A stretch of DNA of 64,000 bases from Candidatus Legionella polyplacis (GTDB taxonomy: Bacteria > Pseudomonadota > Gammaproteobacteria > Legionellales > Legionellaceae): positions 186,001 to 250,000 of the forward strand of contig NZ_CP021497.1 of assembly GCF_002776555.1 (NCBI RefSeq), in the 5' to 3' direction. Of this stretch, positions 1 through 9,189 are shown one piece after another. The notes beneath the pieces were generated by a model that had not been told where the DNA came from, searched no databases, and saw only the letters and a program-made list of their open reading frames with translations. Positions within the stretch are counted from its first letter, which is position 1; each line of letters starts with the position of its first letter. Made by a program: the position numbers and the translations under genes.

Positions 1-650
1 AAAATAGCTACACCATTAATTAAATCTAATGATTTATAAATTTCTCCTTTAGTTTTTGCTACATTATATATGTTACCAAACCCTTTAAGGTGGGCAGGAG
101 CAATATTAGTAACTAAAGAAATATCTGGTTTTACTATTTTAGACAAATAACTAATTTCTCCTATATTAGAAGCTCCTAACTCAAAAACCGCATAAGAATG
201 ATAAAATTTCAAACTTAATACACTGATTGGAACTCCAATATAATTATTTAAATTACCTTTACTAGAAAAAGATGGTTTAGGTAAAATTAAAGAAATCATT
301 TCTTTTACAGTTGTTTTTCCATTACTACCAGTTACTCCAATAGTTTTACAAGATATTAATTTTCTATAGTAAATAGCCAATATTTTTAAAGCATTCAATG
401 TATTATTTACCTTAAATTGTGGTACTTTTTTATTAATTATCTCATTATCCAATTTTTCACATATAACAGCACATGCACCATTTTTTATAGCTTCTTTAAT
501 ATAATCATTACCATCAAAATTTTTTCCTTTTATTGCAATAAACAAAGACCCAAAACTTACTGTTCTACTATCAATAGTAACATTTTTAATTACTAAAAAT
601 TCTTTATAAGAATAACCAAATAATTTTGCTACACTTGATAACTTCATCAT
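1..650 (-). CDS. murF: UDP-N-acetylmuramoyl-tripeptide--D-alanyl-D-alanine ligase, N-terminal part (runs off left edge)
   Basis: MurF adds D-Ala-D-Ala to UDP-MurNAc-tripeptide, the last cytoplasmic step of peptidoglycan precursor synthesis. I translated the minus strand from an ATG at 650-648. A second ATG follows at once, so the start could be 647. The reading frame stays open for 216 codons to the window edge. The ATP-binding loop TGSNGKTT lies at residues 107-114, with the Mur-ligase motifs FELGASNIGEI (156-166) and TNIAPAHLKGFG (181-192). The full protein is usually about 450 residues, so more than half lies outside the window. Its presence implies that the symbiont still makes a cell wall. 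MurE is the main alternative, but the ELGASNIGEI stretch and short N-terminal domain fit MurF better. Confidence 0.93.
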   Translation of the reverse strand, partial: MMKLSSVAKLFGYSYKEFLVIKNVTIDSRTVSFGSLFIAIKGKNFDGNDYIKEAIKNGACAVICEKLDNEIINKKVPQFKVNNTLNALKILAIYYRKLISCKTIGVTGSNGKTTVKEMISLILPKPSFSSKGNLNNYIGVPISVLSLKFYHSYAVFELGASNIGEISYLSKIVKPDISLVTNIAPAHLKGFGNIYNVAKTKGEIYKSLDLINGVAI

Positions 651-723
651 TAATTTAATATATAATATTCATTATTACATGACAATAATATGCCAATAAC
701 AATAAAGAAAACTAAAATCTTAT

Positions 724-1350
724 TTATTTTAATTTATTTCTATTTAAAAATATATCTAATAAGTTAATCTTATTCTCATGACCATTAATTAATAAAACAA
801 TATTATTTTTATGCTTATAAATTATTAACAAACCAATAAAAAAAATAAAAAATACTTCAATTTTACTTTTAGAAATAAAAAATGTAATAAAAAAACATAT
901 AAAAACACTAAAAATAGACGCTAAAGATACATAACCAGTTAAATAAAAAATTAAAATCCAAAAAATAAAAACAAAAATAAAAAATTTATAATATAAAAAA
1001 CCTAAAGAACCAAATGCTGTAGCTACTCCTTTTCCTCCACTAAATTTAAAAAATATTGGATACATATGACCAAATATAGACGCTATACAAATATAAATAA
1101 TCTTGTTATGATCCAAATTATAAAATTGTGAAAACAACACTGGAACTACACCTTTTATAATATCAAAAAATAATACTAATACTCCATATTTAATACCAAA
1201 TACTCTAAAAATATTCGTAGCTCCAGGATTTTTTGAACCTAATAACCTAGGATCTTTAAAATAAAAAATTTTACTAATTATCAAAGCAAAACATAATGAT
1301 CCTATTAAATAACTTAACAATAATAACAAAATAAAAATATTAAACTCCAT
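724..1350 (-). CDS. plsY: Acyl-phosphate:glycerol-3-phosphate acyltransferase PlsY
   Basis: PlsY makes lysophosphatidic acid from acyl-phosphate and glycerol-3-phosphate in the inner membrane, the first acylation in phospholipid synthesis. The 208-residue protein is almost entirely hydrophobic, with about five membrane segments. It carries the family loops: a first loop with GSKNPGATN near residues 38-46, a second around FFDIIKGVVPV near 61-71, and a third with GHMYPIFFKFSGGKG near 94-108. The length matches the family (about 200). It lies 73 bp downstream of murF's start on the same strand. Together with plsC at 2923 it supplies both acylations leading to phosphatidic acid. PlsX, which makes the acyl-phosphate, is not in the window. 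Confidence 0.93.
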   Translation of the reverse strand: MEFNIFILLLLLSYLIGSLCFALIISKIFYFKDPRLLGSKNPGATNIFRVFGIKYGVLVLFFDIIKGVVPVLFSQFYNLDHNKIIYICIASIFGHMYPIFFKFSGGKGVATAFGSLGFLYYKFFIFVFIFWILIFYLTGYVSLASIFSVFICFFITFFISKSKIEVFFIFFIGLLIIYKHKNNIVLLINGHENKINLLDIFLNRNKLK

Positions 1351-1479
1351 AAAATATGGTATTTATCTCACCAACTAATAAAAGACAATTATAAAAAAAT
1401 AATTTTTATAATTAAAATATTCTAAATATTAAACATCAATTTAATTAAAAAAAATTAAATCCAAACATAATTTATAAAA

Positions 1480-2646
1480 TTAAACATATTTTTTAATATT
1501 TTGAGAAAAATTATACAAAACTTCTACATTCGATTCCTCAGCCTGTTTACACCAATGTACTAATGCATCAATTAAATCTTTTTGAGAACTTGCAGTAACA
1601 AACCAAATATTCTGCAAAGATGTACGAAAATTATAAACTATTTGCAAACGTTTATATTGTTTTAATACAGATTTTAATAGAAATTTAGAATTTGAAGATA
1701 AAAAATTATCTTGTAATCGTAATAAATATTTAGCCTTGTTCAATAAATATTTATGACGATTCTCAAAACTATTACGTTTTTCATCTTTGAGAATAGGATA
1801 AATAACATCGTTATAATAACAAGACATAATTTGAAATCTATTTCTAATAACAGCTTTTACTGTATCTAAATCTATATGTAACTTACTTTTATCTTTCATT
1901 AATCTAGGAAAAACTTTTCTTACCTTAACCATACCGAAAAAACGTAAAAAACAAATATAAACCCAACCCATATCAAATTCCCACCATTTATTTGAAAATT
2001 TCGCTGAAAAAGAAAAAGCATGATGATTATTATGAAGTTCTTCACCACCTATCCAAAAACCCCAAGGAAAAATATTTTTAGAACAATCAACGCATTCAAA
2101 ATTTCTATATCCAAAATAATGACCTATTCCATTGATAACACCAGCAGCATGAAAAGGAATCCATAACATTTGAATCCCCCAAATACTAATACCAGGAAAC
2201 CCAAAGAATAAAATATCTAAAAAAAACATTAACAAAACTCCCTTAGAAGAAAATTTTGAATAAAAATTTTTTTCAATCCAATCTTCTGGAGTATTATGAG
2301 AATATTTTTTTATCATTTTTTTATCCATTAAAGATCTTCTATATAATTCTATTCCGTTCCAAAGAACCATATTCAATCCTTCAATCTTAGGACTATGAGG
2401 ATCACCACATATATCTGTTTTTGCATGATGTTTGCGATGAACAGCAACCCACTCCGCAGTAATCATTCCAGTTGTTAACCATAACCAAAAACGAAAAAAA
2501 TGACTCATTACAGGATGTAAAATAATAGATCTATGAGCTTGACATCTATGTAAATAGATAGTAACTGAAGCAATAGTTAATTGCGTTAATACTAACACAG
2601 CCACTAAATTGCCAAAAAAAGATAAGTTTAAAACTCCATAAACCAT
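1480..2646 (-). CDS. Membrane fatty acid desaturase (delta-9 stearoyl/acyl-CoA type)
   Basis: This is a di-iron membrane desaturase that introduces a cis double bond into a saturated acyl chain. All three histidine boxes are visible: HRCQAHR (residues 33-39), HRKHH (70-74) and HNNHH in the middle third. Hydrophobic segments flank the boxes, and a polar tail of about 120 residues follows the last one, as in bacterial DesA/OLE1-like enzymes. I chose the ATG at 2646, giving 388 residues. An upstream TTG at 2685 would add 13 residues, but AAGGT lies 11 bases before the ATG. The substrate (acyl-CoA, acyl-ACP or lipid) cannot be told from sequence. With fabI in the window, it suggests unsaturated fatty acids are made aerobically by desaturation. 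Confidence 0.88.
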   Translation of the reverse strand: MVYGVLNLSFFGNLVAVLVLTQLTIASVTIYLHRCQAHRSIILHPVMSHFFRFWLWLTTGMITAEWVAVHRKHHAKTDICGDPHSPKIEGLNMVLWNGIELYRRSLMDKKMIKKYSHNTPEDWIEKNFYSKFSSKGVLLMFFLDILFFGFPGISIWGIQMLWIPFHAAGVINGIGHYFGYRNFECVDCSKNIFPWGFWIGGEELHNNHHAFSFSAKFSNKWWEFDMGWVYICFLRFFGMVKVRKVFPRLMKDKSKLHIDLDTVKAVIRNRFQIMSCYYNDVIYPILKDEKRNSFENRHKYLLNKAKYLLRLQDNFLSSNSKFLLKSVLKQYKRLQIVYNFRTSLQNIWFVTASSQKDLIDALVHWCKQAEESNVEVLYNFSQNIKKYV

Positions 2647-2922
2647 AAAATAATAATACCTTATATTAAAATTACATAAAAACAATTATATATTTCTATA
2701 ACAAACAAAATCTATTTTAAAATTTTAAAATAATTAAAAAACTAATATTTTGTTATATACTCTTTAATCTATAATAAACATGTACAATAAATAGTACTAA
2801 TTATATAAAATATTTTCTATATTTTCTAAATATTAAGTACTTAAATATAAATTACTTTAAAAATTATTCTTGTTACAAATAAAATATAATATAATTAAAA
2901 ATTTTCTTAGAAAAAATCTTAT

Positions 2923-3663
2923 ATGTATAAGAAAAAAAACATTTTAAAAAAAATAAATAGTATTAAAATTATTATAATATCTTTGTATTATACAATATTA
3001 GCATGTTGCCAATCAATAATTAGAAAAAAACTCAATATAATAAATCGAAATTATACTGATAAAATTATTCAATTATGGTCAAAACGACTAATAAAAACTG
3101 CAAAAATAAGATATAAAATCTTTAATCCCAAAAATATAAAACCAAAATTAAATGAACCTACTATATTAATGTCTAATCATAGAAGTTTATATGATATACC
3201 AATAATTTTTAGAATATTTCCAACATATTCAATTAGAATGTTAACTAAAAAAGAATTAATCAAAATTCCTTTTTTTGGAAAAGGAATATTGCTATCAGAA
3301 TTTCCGGTAATAGACAGAAAAAATAAATACCAAGCTATAAAAGATCTAGAATATATGAATAATCTTATAAAGAAAGGAATTATAATTTGGGCATCACCAG
3401 AAGGAACAAGATCTAAAAATAAAAAATTAATGCCATTTAAAAAAGGTGTATTTATATCGGCTATAAAAACTAAATCAACAATAATCCCCATTGGATTAAA
3501 AGGAACTGACAATATTTTGCCAAAAAAAACAACACAAATAAATATTAATCAAGAAATAGAAATACATATCGGAGAACCAATATATTCAAACATATATAAT
3601 TTAAAAAATAAAGAAAAATTAATACTAAAAACTTTTAAAAGCATAGAAAAACTAATTAACTAA
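2923..3663 (+). CDS. plsC: 1-acyl-sn-glycerol-3-phosphate acyltransferase (PlsC family)
   Basis: PlsC-type enzymes acylate lysophosphatidic acid to phosphatidic acid at the inner membrane. The 246-residue protein has a hydrophobic N-terminal anchor (about residues 15-33). The catalytic HX4D motif is HRSLYD at 86-91, and the acceptor-binding motif EGTR is at 160-163. Between them a basic stretch with ELIKIPFFGKG is typical of the family. Length is normal. It is divergent from the desaturase, with a 276-bp A/T-rich spacer between them. Other lysophospholipid acyltransferases share these motifs, so the exact acceptor is inferred. Confidence 0.88.
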   Translation: MYKKKNILKKINSIKIIIISLYYTILACCQSIIRKKLNIINRNYTDKIIQLWSKRLIKTAKIRYKIFNPKNIKPKLNEPTILMSNHRSLYDIPIIFRIFPTYSIRMLTKKELIKIPFFGKGILLSEFPVIDRKNKYQAIKDLEYMNNLIKKGIIIWASPEGTRSKNKKLMPFKKGVFISAIKTKSTIIPIGLKGTDNILPKKTTQININQEIEIHIGEPIYSNIYNLKNKEKLILKTFKSIEKLIN

Positions 3664-4001
3664 TAAAAATATCACTAATTATCAAAAAAAATATTATTAA
3701 TAATAATAAATAAAAATTTTATTAAAATATGTTTTATAACATAAATTTATTTTCTTCAAAAATGAATATCCATTCAAATTTAATAAAACTAAATAAATCT
3801 ACTCATAAAAACCCTATTGTTTTATGTAAAACATATTTTAAAACCTTACAAAAATATTATCCATAAACAAATATTTACTAAAAATCTATAAATATTAATC
3901 AATTAATTTTAATTTAAAACATTTATTGACAAGATAATAAATACTTTGCAAAATACTTTATATTAATATAAAAATATTTTATATATATCATTTACTATAT
4001 T
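3664..4001. other. Non-coding spacer between plsC and tRNA-Gln
   Basis: This A/T-rich stretch of 338 bases holds no recognisable gene. A 34-codon open frame on the plus strand (ATG 3762 to TAA 3866) resembles nothing I know; it has no clear ribosome binding site and may be chance or the remnant of a lost gene. The right-hand end contains the probable tRNA-Gln promoter (3926-3954). Confidence 0.5.
3926..3954 (+). promoter_or_regulatory. Candidate sigma-70 promoter for tRNA-Gln (and possibly prs)
   Basis: A perfect -35 hexamer TTGACA (3926-3931) is followed after 17 bases by CAAAAT (3949-3954), four of six matches to the -10 consensus. Transcription would start near 3961, about 40 bases before the tRNA. 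In so A/T-rich a sequence -10-like boxes are common. The call rests on the rare TTGACA and on its position. Confidence 0.45.
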
Positions 4002-4074
4002 TGGGGTGTAGCCAAGCGGTTAAGGCACAGGGTTTTGATCCCTGCATACCTAGGTTCAAATCCTAGCACCCCAG
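4002..4074 (+). tRNA. tRNA-Gln (anticodon TTG)
   Basis: The cloverleaf is complete. The acceptor stem TGGGGTG pairs with CACCCCA, with G as discriminator. The anticodon stem CAGGG/CCCTG encloses loop TTTTGAT with anticodon TTG at 4035-4037, and the T arm carries GGTTCAAATCC. The 3' CCA is not encoded. It closely resembles E. coli tRNA-Gln(UUG). It lies 36 bp before prs on the same strand, an arrangement also seen in other gammaproteobacteria. Confidence 0.96.
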
Positions 4075-4110
4075 ATTTATTAAAATTATATAACAAAAAA
4101 ATCAACTTAT

Positions 4111-5046
4111 ATGTCCAAAATGATACTTTTCACAGGCAACTCTAATCTAAGTTTATCAATACAAATATCTAATTATCTAAATATACCAATTGGAAAAGCT
4201 TTAGTTAAAACATTTAGTGACGGAGAAATTATGGTAGAAATACTAGAAACTGTTAGAGGAAAAGATGTTTTTATATTACAATCTACTTGCGCTCCAGCTA
4301 ATAACAATTTAATGGAACTATTAATAATGGCTGACGCTCTTAGAAGGTCATCAGCAAAAAGAATAATTGCAGTAGTACCTTATTTTGGATATGCGAGACA
4401 AGACAGAAAAGTAAGATCATCCAGAGTACCAATTACAGCAAAAATAATTGCAGATATGATGGAATCAGTTGGAATATGTAGAGTTGTAACAGTAGACTTA
4501 CATGCAGATCAAATTCAAGGATTTTTTTATATACCAGTTGATAACGTTTATTCAACCAATATCTTATTAGAAGATATTAAACAACAAAAACTCTCTAATA
4601 TTATGGTAATATCTCCAGATATAGGAGGAGTAGTAAGAGCACGTGCAACTGCAAAATTATTAAACGATACTGAACTATCTATTATAGATAAACGAAGAAA
4701 TAGTATTAATAAATCTCAAGTTATGCATATAATTGGAGATCCTATAAATAGAAATTGTATTATAGTAGATGATATTATCGATACAGCAGGAACAATCTGC
4801 TCTGCTGCAAAAAAACTAAAACAAAATGGAGCTTTAAGTGTTCGAGCATATGTAACGCATGCAGTATTATCTGGAAAATCTATATCAAACATAGAACAAT
4901 CTGAATTAGATGAAATTATTGTAACAAACACAATACCTTTAAATAATTTAGCAAAAAATACAAAAAAAATAAGAATAATAAGCTTAGCTAAATTATTAGC
5001 TAAAACAATAAAAAAAATCAACACAGAAGAAAATTCTAACGTATAA
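4111..5046 (+). CDS. prs: Ribose-phosphate pyrophosphokinase
   Basis: Prs makes PRPP from ribose-5-phosphate and ATP, feeding purine, pyrimidine, histidine, tryptophan and NAD synthesis. The 311-residue protein begins MSKMILFTGNSN and is close to the usual 315. Visible landmarks are the flexible catalytic loop region YARQDRKVRSSRVPI (about residues 92-106), the divalent-cation motif VDLHADQIQGFF (about 130-141), and the PRPP-binding motif IIVDDIIDTAGT (about 216-227). It follows tRNA-Gln closely and converges with pnp, whose stop codon is 61 bp away. Nothing looks degraded. Confidence 0.97.
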   Translation: MSKMILFTGNSNLSLSIQISNYLNIPIGKALVKTFSDGEIMVEILETVRGKDVFILQSTCAPANNNLMELLIMADALRRSSAKRIIAVVPYFGYARQDRKVRSSRVPITAKIIADMMESVGICRVVTVDLHADQIQGFFYIPVDNVYSTNILLEDIKQQKLSNIMVISPDIGGVVRARATAKLLNDTELSIIDKRRNSINKSQVMHIIGDPINRNCIIVDDIIDTAGTICSAAKKLKQNGALSVRAYVTHAVLSGKSISNIEQSELDEIIVTNTIPLNNLAKNTKKIRIISLAKLLAKTIKKINTEENSNV

Positions 5047-5107
5047 TTTTCTACTTACCTTAACAAAATATTAACATACTATATAATATGTATTAATGTA
5101 CAAAATA

Positions 5108-7207
5108 TTAATTTTTGTTTCTTTCTCTCCTCCATTCTAATTTAATTCTACCTTGTCTATCAATTCCAGAAACAAAAATATCTATTTCTTGACCTTCTTG
5201 TAATATATCACCTACCTTTTTTGAACGATCAGGAGAAATCTGAGAAATATGTAACAATCCATCTTTTCCAGGTAAAATCTTAATAAAAGCTCCGAAATCT
5301 ACAATTTTATTTACTTTTCCTTTATAAGTTTTTCCAACTTCAATATCAGAAACTAATAATCTAATTTGATGTTTAGCTTCTTTTAAAGCAATAATATCTG
5401 TTGAAAACAATTGAATAATTCCATTATCATTGATATTTATAGAAACACCTGTAGTTTCAATTAAATTTTTAATTACTGATCCACCTTTCCCAATAACATT
5501 ACGAATTTTATCTTTTGAAACAATCATAGTATCAATTCTAGGAGCATACTTAGATAATTCATCTCTATTCTTTGACAATACACTATACATTGTATCTAAT
5601 ATTTTCATACGAGCTAATGAAGACTGATTTAAAATTTTTTCAAATATCTCTTTTGTAATTCCTTTAATTTTAATATCCATCTGTAATGCAGTAATTCCAT
5701 TTCTTGTTCCACAAACCTTAAAATCCATATCACCCAAATAATCTTCATCCCCAATAATATCTGTTAGAACTACAAAATTCTCACCTTCTTTAATCAAACC
5801 CATTGCAATACCAGCTACATGAGATTTCAAAGGTACCCCAGCATCCATTAATGCTAAACTTGCTCCGCAAACAGTTGCCATAGAACTAGATCCATTAGAT
5901 TCTGTTATTTCTGAAACAACCCTTATAACATAAGGAAATTCTGAAACTTTAGGTAAAACTGCTAATAAACTTTTTTTTGCCAAATACCCATGCCCTATTT
6001 CCCTACGTTTAGGAGACCCTAAAATTCCAATCTCTCTAACGGCATAAGGTAAAAAATTATAATGAAGAATAAACCTATCTTTAACATCAAGTGAAAATAA
6101 TCTATCTATAATTTGAGCATCTCTATCATTGCCTAACGTTACCGCTACAATAGCTTGAGTTTCTCCTCTAGTAAATAATACAGAACCATGAACTCTTTCT
6201 AAAAAATTAGTCTTAATACTGATAGGTCTAATTTCCTCACAAGTACGTCCATCAATTCTTGATTCTCCATTAATTATACGATCACGAATAATGGATCTTT
6301 CTAAAGAATAAAATATCTTTAATATAACATCCTCAGTAATATTTTCATTACAAAAATTAAATATAATATTTTGTTTAAGATCTTTTAAAAATAATTGCCG
6401 ATCTACTTTATTTTTTATCAAATAAGCTTTCAAAATTTCTTTTGAAACAGATGTAGATAATTTTTTATATATTTTCTTTTCATCAATATATTCTTTAGAC
6501 TCAATATTACAATCAATACGATTGATACCAGAACAACACTCTTCTGCGAAATCTTTAATCATTAATATTAAATCCTGCATTATCATATGTCCAAAAAACA
6601 TAGCTCCAAGAATAACTTCCTCACTTAATTCACGAGATCTAGAATCAACCATTACAATAGAATCTTTAACGCCAGCAATCACTAAATCAAGATCAGATTC
6701 TGATATAATCTTATAACTAGGATTCAATAAATAAATACCGTTTTTATATCCAATTCTTATAGCAGCAACAGGTTCATTAAAAGGTAATCCAGAAATTATC
6801 AATGCCGCAGAAGAACCAATAATTGATAAAATATCAGATGGAACTTCAGGATTTAATGACATAACTGTAGCAACAATCTGAATTTCTTCATTACACCTAC
6901 TATCAAAAATAGGTCTTAAAGACCTATCAATTAAACGAGAAACTAATATCTCATATTCACTTAATCTTCCTTCCCTTTTATTATAACCACCAGGTATCTT
7001 ACCTGCAGAAAAGGTTTTTTCTTGATAATAAACTGTTAAAGGAAAAAAATCTTTATTTTTTACATCATCTTTTCTAGAAACAACAGTCACTAAGACTTGT
7101 GTTCCTCCCATACTTACAAAAACAGAACTATCAGCCTGTCGAGCAATCTCTCCAGTTTCAATCGTCAAAATATGATTTCCGTACTGTATTTTTTTGGAAA
7201 CTTTCAT
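5108..7207 (-). CDS. pnp: Polyribonucleotide nucleotidyltransferase (PNPase)
   Basis: PNPase is a trimeric 3'-to-5' phosphorolytic exoribonuclease and part of the RNA degradosome in many proteobacteria. The 699-residue protein has both RNase PH-like domains. The second carries [13 protein letters not shown] and the catalytic region [19 protein letters not shown] domain ([16 protein letters not shown]) and a C-terminal S1 domain ([20 protein letters not shown]) follow. Length and order are as in E. coli (711). It is the last gene of the nusA-infB-rbfA-truB-rpsO-pnp series. It is separated from rpsO by about 200 bp that includes a strong hairpin, the place where E. coli pnp is processed by RNase III and autoregulated. 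Confidence 0.97.
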   Translation of the reverse strand: MKVSKKIQYGNHILTIETGEIARQADSSVFVSMGGTQVLVTVVSRKDDVKNKDFFPLTVYYQEKTFSAGKIPGGYNKREGRLSEYEILVSRLIDRSLRPIFDSRCNEEIQIVATVMSLNPEVPSDILSIIGSSAALIISGLPFNEPVAAIRIGYKNGIYLLNPSYKIISESDLDLVIAGVKDSIVMVDSRSRELSEEVILGAMFFGHMIMQDLILMIKDFAEECCSGINRIDCNIESKEYIDEKKIYKKLSTSVSKEILKAYLIKNKVDRQLFLKDLKQNIIFNFCNENITEDVILKIFYSLERSIIRDRIINGESRIDGRTCEEIRPISIKTNFLERVHGSVLFTRGETQAIVAVTLGNDRDAQIIDRLFSLDVKDRFILHYNFLPYAVREIGILGSPKRREIGHGYLAKKSLLAVLPKVSEFPYVIRVVSEITESNGSSSMATVCGASLALMDAGVPLKSHVAGIAMGLIKEGENFVVLTDIIGDEDYLGDMDFKVCGTRNGITALQMDIKIKGITKEIFEKILNQSSLARMKILDTMYSVLSKNRDELSKYAPRIDTMIVSKDKIRNVIGKGGSVIKNLIETTGVSININDNGIIQLFSTDIIALKEAKHQIRLLVSDIEVGKTYKGKVNKIVDFGAFIKILPGKDGLLHISQISPDRSKKVGDILQEGQEIDIFVSGIDRQGRIKLEWRRERNKN

Positions 7208-7321
7208 TTCAATACACTACCTCTTGAATATTTAATTTCAAATCAATACTTAATATTTGCAATAAAACAAATATTTTTAATATACCAAAAATTTTATTAA
7301 AAAATGTTTTACTTTAGAATA

Positions 7322-7352
7322 AAAAGGCGCAACAATATATATTGCGCCTTTT
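7322..7352 (-). terminator. Hairpin between rpsO and pnp (rpsO terminator / pnp leader)
   Basis: An 11-bp perfect inverted repeat has a G+C core, GGCGCAA (7326-7332) with TTGCGCC (7342-7348), extended by four A-T pairs and closing a 9-base loop. On the minus strand it is followed by a T-rich run, so it fits a rho-independent terminator of rpsO. The flanking A/T arms make it nearly symmetrical. Its position equals the rpsO-pnp attenuator and RNase III processing region of E. coli. Whether it also takes part in pnp autoregulation is inference. Confidence 0.75.
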
Positions 7353-7408
7353 AAGGTTTAAAACTAATAATAACTATAAACATTTACTTTATTTTATATA
7401 TATAAAAA

Positions 7409-7684
7409 TTAATAAGAATCTCTTAAATTTAATTTTTCAATAATTTCCTTATACTTATTTATATTAGTTCTTTTTAAATATTTTAATAATTTTTTACGTT
7501 TATTAACTAATTTTTTCAAACCAAGTTTCGAATGAAAATCATTTTTATTACTCTTAAAATGATCAGTCAAATATTTAATACGATTAGTCATTAAAGATAT
7601 CTGTATATCCACAGATCCAGTATTATAATTAACCTCTTTTTTTAAAATAGAAGAATTACTACACATTTTTTGATTTACATTCAA
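7409..7684 (-). CDS. rpsO: 30S ribosomal protein S15 (TTG start)
   Basis: S15 binds the 16S rRNA central domain early in 30S assembly. The open frame extends upstream to 7765, but I place the start at a TTG (7684-7682). GGAGGA ends six bases before it, and 21 residues then precede the conserved TGS, exactly as in E. coli S15. This gives 91 residues against the usual 89. Conserved pieces include NTGSVDIQISLMTNRIKYL and HSKLGLKKLVNKRKKLL, ending in the family tail KYKEIIEKLNLR. An ATG seven codons into this frame would cut the N-terminus too short. It lies between truB and pnp. Confidence 0.95.
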   Translation of the reverse strand: MNVNQKMCSNSSILKKEVNYNTGSVDIQISLMTNRIKYLTDHFKSNKNDFHSKLGLKKLVNKRKKLLKYLKRTNINKYKEIIEKLNLRDSY

Positions 7685-7837
7685 CAAAACTCCTCCTATT
7701 CCTACATAAATAATAATGATAAAAATCAAACCTTGTATTTTATACAAATAAAATAAAAGTGTCAAGGAAATATATCTTAAGCAAATAAAGCTTTTAATCT
7801 AATATATATTTAAATATGTATATAAAATTAATAAAAC

Positions 7838-8737
7838 TTATAAATCAATATTTTTAAATAAATATTTAACACTAAAATCTCCATTATCACTTAATCTACC
7901 TAATCCCATAAAAATATTCTTTTCTTTGTTATAAACACGAAAATACCCTTCAATTAAATAATTTTTATTTTTTAAAATTTTCCCATTATATAAAGATATA
8001 ATTTCATCTTTATTAAGATATATAATAGGAAAATTTATAACAGCACATTCCATTGATATAAGATAAGACAACAATTCACTATATGTCTTATTTCTCAAAT
8101 CTGAAAAATTTACTAAAAAATCTTTTTTAAAAATATCTATATACACACGATGCAATCCTACAACATGAGCATCAACACCCAAACATAATCCTATATCTTC
8201 AACTAATGCACGAATATAAGTACCCTTACTACAATAAACATTGATTACAAAATATCTACCATCAAAATATATTAAATTTAATTTTGATATAAACACATCA
8301 CGAAATTTTCTATTTAATATCTTACCTTTTCTAGCATATTTATATAATGGAATACCATTATATTTAACAGCAGAATACATTGGAGGGCATTGCTTCACAC
8401 TTCCTATAAACTTATTTAATACATAAATTAATTTTGAAATTTTTATTCCTAAAGAAATAGTATTGGTTCTAATAATTTCTCCAAAAGAATCTGACGTTGA
8501 AGTTTTAACACCTAACAAACCAATCACTTGATAAAATTTTTTTGAGTTAACAATATACTGACTAAATTTAGTAGCTTCACCAAAGCATAAAGGCAGCATT
8601 CCACTAGCCATTGGATCTAATGTTCCAACATACCCAGCTTTCTTAATTCTATAAATTCTTTTAATTTTCTGTAAAAAATAATTAGAAGTTAACCCTACAG
8701 GTTTATTTACAAGTAAAATTCCATTTATTTCATACAT
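7838..8737 (-). CDS. truB: tRNA pseudouridine(55) synthase
   Basis: TruB converts U55 of the tRNA T-loop to pseudouridine and helps tRNA fold. The 299-residue protein opens with the family's GILLVNKPVGLTS. The catalytic aspartate is in GYVGTLDPMASGMLP (about residues 36-50), and the ring-stacking region SKGTYIRALVEDIG sits near residues 169-182. Length is normal (E. coli 314). It sits 41 bp downstream of rbfA and 153 bp upstream of rpsO in the conserved operon. Confidence 0.96.
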   Translation of the reverse strand: MYEINGILLVNKPVGLTSNYFLQKIKRIYRIKKAGYVGTLDPMASGMLPLCFGEATKFSQYIVNSKKFYQVIGLLGVKTSTSDSFGEIIRTNTISLGIKISKLIYVLNKFIGSVKQCPPMYSAVKYNGIPLYKYARKGKILNRKFRDVFISKLNLIYFDGRYFVINVYCSKGTYIRALVEDIGLCLGVDAHVVGLHRVYIDIFKKDFLVNFSDLRNKTYSELLSYLISMECAVINFPIIYLNKDEIISLYNGKILKNKNYLIEGYFRVYNKEKNIFMGLGRLSDNGDFSVKYLFKNIDL

Positions 8738-8778
8738 AAAATGTATATTGTCTTATTATGATCAATATCAATAAAAAA

Positions 8779-9138
8779 CTATTTTGTTCTATCTACAATA
8801 TTAATATTTTCAATTAATTTTAATAACCTTCTAGAATATTCTATATTTTTATCATATATAAAGCACAATTTAGGAACAGTATAAATACTCAATAACTTTG
8901 ATAATTTATGTCTTAAATAATTTGCAGAATGATTAAGAATTTCTACTGCCAGATCTTTATTTTCATCACAAACAGTAAAATATACCTTAGTATAACTTAA
9001 ATCTTTAGATACCTTTACAAAAGTAATTGAAATAAACTTAGGTAATTTAGGATTATCCAAAACCTTGTAAATTAAAATAGATAATTCTCTCTGTATAACA
9101 GAGGCTATCCTGTCAACTCGTTTAAAATCACTATTCAT
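8779..9138 (-). CDS. rbfA: 30S ribosome-binding factor A
   Basis: RbfA is a late 30S maturation factor that binds near 16S helix 1. The 119-residue protein shows the family N-terminus (FKRVDRIASVIQRELSILI) and a KH-like core with ITFVKVSKDLSYTKVYFTV and LRHKLSKLLSIYTVPKLCF. It ends shortly after the core, like short RbfA forms (E. coli 133). It lies 51 bp after infB and 41 bp before truB, its standard place. Confidence 0.94.
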   Translation of the reverse strand: MNSDFKRVDRIASVIQRELSILIYKVLDNPKLPKFISITFVKVSKDLSYTKVYFTVCDENKDLAVEILNHSANYLRHKLSKLLSIYTVPKLCFIYDKNIEYSRRLLKLIENINIVDRTK

Positions 9139-9189
9139 AATAAATAAAATAAACTTTAATTTAACAACATAATAAAAAATATATGACTT

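Noticed and set aside
3177..3512. 111-codon open frame antisense to plsC
   Set aside because: plsC has clear catalytic motifs on the other strand; the antisense frame resembles no family and reflects biased composition.
4716..5024. 102-codon open frame antisense to prs
   Set aside because: It lies wholly inside prs, which is complete and conserved.
5430..5627. Short plus-strand open frames inside pnp (also at 6522 and 7097)
   Set aside because: They are shadows of the pnp coding sequence without ribosome binding sites or recognisable products.
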